DNA from: Rhizophagus irregularis
Taxonomy: Eukaryota > Glomeromycota > Glomeromycetes > Glomerales > Glomeraceae
DNA length: 64,000 bases
Direction: 5' to 3'
NCBI RefSeq assembly: GCF_026210795.1
Contig: NC_089438.1
Location: 4,795,501-4,859,500, forward strand
The position numbers were made by a program, and so were the translations under genes. Position 1 is the first letter of the stretch. Each line of letters begins with the position of its first letter. This document shows, in pieces, positions 61,879 through 64,000 of this stretch. The notes below the pieces were generated by a model. It made no database searches, was not told the DNA's origin, and saw only the letters and a list, made by a program, of their open reading frames with translations.

Positions 61879-62383
61879 AAAAAAACTTTTTTAAGATTTT
61901 TAAAAAAATATGAAAGAAATTTTATCAAAATACCGGAAATAAATAAATAATAAATTCAAACGATGCAATTTATTTGGATACTAAGTAATTTTTAATACAA
62001 AGTCTTTTTATATCGTATAAATTTATTTAACTTTTCTTTATTCATATAAAAAAAAATTCAAATATTAATATAATTGATAAAAATTTTCATTAGGCTAGAA
62101 AATGGAATCAATTCCTAAATGAGAATCGATTTTAGAATCAGAATCATTAACCGCGATAATTTTATTAGTAAAGCGATTTTATGCAAATTACTTGTGATCA
62201 GCAATTTTGACGATTACAATTTTAGCGGAAAATCGAACCTAAAAAAATTTTTTGCTATCAGCAAAACGTTATAAGAATTTGAGATTCAGAGCCCAAACTA
62301 ATCAGATCAACAAAAAATTTTAACAAATGTCAAATTTATACATATATAAAAAGTTTTTATTTAAAGTACTATAACAATTTACA

Positions 62384-62506
62384 TACCGTATATAAGCACC
62401 ATTTATGCACTTAATTCCGGCCAAGATCCTAATAATTCTGGCCAAAATCGCCATAATTCTGGCCAGGGTGCTTATTTTCGGGGGGCTTACACCGCAATAT
62501 ACGGTA
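62384..62506. mobile_element. Small TIR element with TACCGTATAT ends
   Basis: TACCGTATAT at the left and ATATACGGTA at the right enclose 123 bp, and GCACC/GGTGC mirror further in. TTCTGGCCA-like words repeat three times inside. It lies about 30 bp beyond the P450 stop codon at 62539. Confidence 0.55.
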
Positions 62507-62538
62507 ATTATTAAATATTGCGTATCCTTACGAAAATA

Positions 62539-64000
62539 TTAATTTCTTAATTTAATTTCAACAAATAATTCAGTACAAACAGTTAAAACACCAGATTCAG
62601 TTTTTAAAGGAGCTTCCTTATCTATTAAATCAATTTCATATTTTCTAAATAATAATGCCATTAAACAAAATAATTCAATCATTGCCAACTTCCTTCCCGG
62701 ACAGACTCTTAATCCTCCTCCAAACATAATAAATGAATTTTTCTTTGGTTCAAAACCTTCAACCATCCATCTATCAGGATTAAATTTATTTGGTTCTTCC
62801 CAATATTCTTCATTATGATGAATAGCATCAATATTAATTCTAAACATTGTTTCAGCTGGCCATTGATAACCTCCTATTTCATTATTGTTATCAAGACATC
62901 TTTGAAGTGTATTTACGATTGTGAAAATGCGAGATACTTCTTTTACAATCGCTTCACAATACTTTAAATTATGGATATCATTTTCAGTAATTGGACGAGT
63001 TTTATCATCTTGAAAAGTTCTATCAATTTCGTTCAACATTTTCTTTTTAACATCTGGATAACGTGCAAGATAATAGATAATGAATGAAATAGTATTCGCA
63101 GTCTATTGAAGGAAAGAATAAAACGGTTATAATAATATTCAAAACCAAAAATTTTGTCAAATACTTAAAAATATACTCACAGTATCAGTTCCAGCAATTA
63201 TTCCATCAAATATAATACCACGAATTTCAGGATCAGTCATAGGTCTCAAAACTTCTTTATCATCAATTTTATTAGTATAATTGATATCACGAGGTGTATT
63301 TGCAGTAATTATCGATGTCAACATGTCGTTTTGTAAAGGTTTATCTAATGGAGTATTTTCAATTTCTTCTCTACGTCTTTTGATAATTGCATCCATTCTT
63401 TGATTCATAAATTTCATGTTTTGAATATAATAATCTGATTTATTCTTAAAATATGGAAAATAATGTCTTAAAAAAGGAGAGACGAATTGAAACACTAATA
63501 TACCCAAAAGATGTTCACGAATTGCACGAACAAATGTTACAGTCTCATCAACTAATGCAGACGGACGTTCAGCCTTTTCATCATCACTAACTTCATTAAA
63601 ATATCCAGCCATTGTATAAGATCTTTCACCAGTTAATAATGTGATAATCATATCATTTGTAAATTGATTAAACCATGTAGAAACATCCATTTTATTTCTA
63701 TTTTCATTGATAACTCCTTCTTTAAGATATAATTTATTCCAATAACTCTCCAATTCATTAAAAAGTTTATTTGCTAAATGAACAGCTTCATTAGAAAATT
63801 TTGGTGATAAAATAACTTGTGTAAAAAAATGACGGTTATATTTCCATGATTTATAATCTTGATTTAAAAATAGTCCTTTTCCCATCAATTCTAATTCATG
63901 AAATCCTTTACTATCATTATAAGAAATTGTCTTAATAAATGGATTTTTTGATGAAGCTAATAAAAGTTTTTCAATATGTTCTATTCGACCTAGAGCTATA
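62539..64000 (-). CDS. Cytochrome P450 monooxygenase (paralogue 3), cut by the window edge
   Basis: Exon 2 is 63102-62539. Exon 1 starts outside the window and ends at 63181; the intron is 78 bp in the conserved position. The frame is open to base 64000. AGTDTT, EVSR and FGGGLRVCPG are all present. The segment after the K-helix reads TIVNTLQRCLDNNNE: the proline found in paralogues 1 and 2 (PRCL) is glutamine here. That proline belongs to a loop near the haem in most P450s, so this copy may differ in activity. No stop or frameshift was seen in the visible part. Confidence 0.9.

Larger units (their letters stand above)
60110..62538. other. Gene-free stretch with two MITEs
   Basis: 60110-60430 may hold further decayed exons of the preceding gene. 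After that I see only AT-rich DNA plus inverted-repeat elements at 61570-61878 and 62384-62506. Confidence 0.45.

Overview
The window looks like a nuclear contig from an arbuscular mycorrhizal fungus (Glomeromycotina, most like Rhizophagus). This is judged from its style, since no database was searched. It is very AT-rich, has short GT-AG introns of about 70-100 bp, and is crowded with broken DNA transposons. It also carries gene families expanded in that lineage: cytochrome P450s, a tyrosine-kinase-like (TKL) kinase with a zinc-ribbon front end, Crinkler (CRN) proteins, herpes-type origin-binding helicases and hAT/CACTA transposases.

Layout. Three paralogous two-exon P450 genes lie on the minus strand at 2.0-3.7, 53.9-55.6 and 62.5 kb to the right edge. 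The first two sit in a duplicated block of about 2.7 kb that includes flanking DNA. From 5.6 to 17.6 kb is a CACTA (CMC/EnSpm) transposon with a broken tnp2-type transposase and a broken coiled-coil accessory gene. It is split by a hAT-type element (11.09-16.49 kb, perfect 8-bp target duplication), which itself holds a hairpin MITE and a second, transposase-bearing hAT element. From 17.7 to 35.7 kb are two broken origin-binding helicase genes and a third 5' remnant, two broken Crinkler genes, a cryptic gene built of exons of 13-74 bp (28.3-30.4 kb), and a solo LTR.

From 36 to 43 kb is mostly gene-free, with a 71-bp pyrimidine array, an ATTGAT hexamer array, AT-rich repeats and a mariner-like MITE. 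A nine-exon TKL kinase gene, read as intact, occupies 43.6-45.9 kb. At 49.1-52.0 kb two related retroposons used the same target site one after the other; the older one carries an intact 526-residue ORF of unknown function. A decayed multi-exon gene lies at 58.7-60.1 kb.

Host genes that look usable are the P450s, the kinase and perhaps the micro-exon gene. The only complete transposase is that of the inner hAT. Most other coding matter is decayed, commonly by C-to-T type nonsense changes (CAA to TAA, CGA to TGA, CAG to TAG) and 1-bp frameshifts. Splice sites and frames were worked out by eye; exon joins are given only where phase and open frame agree.
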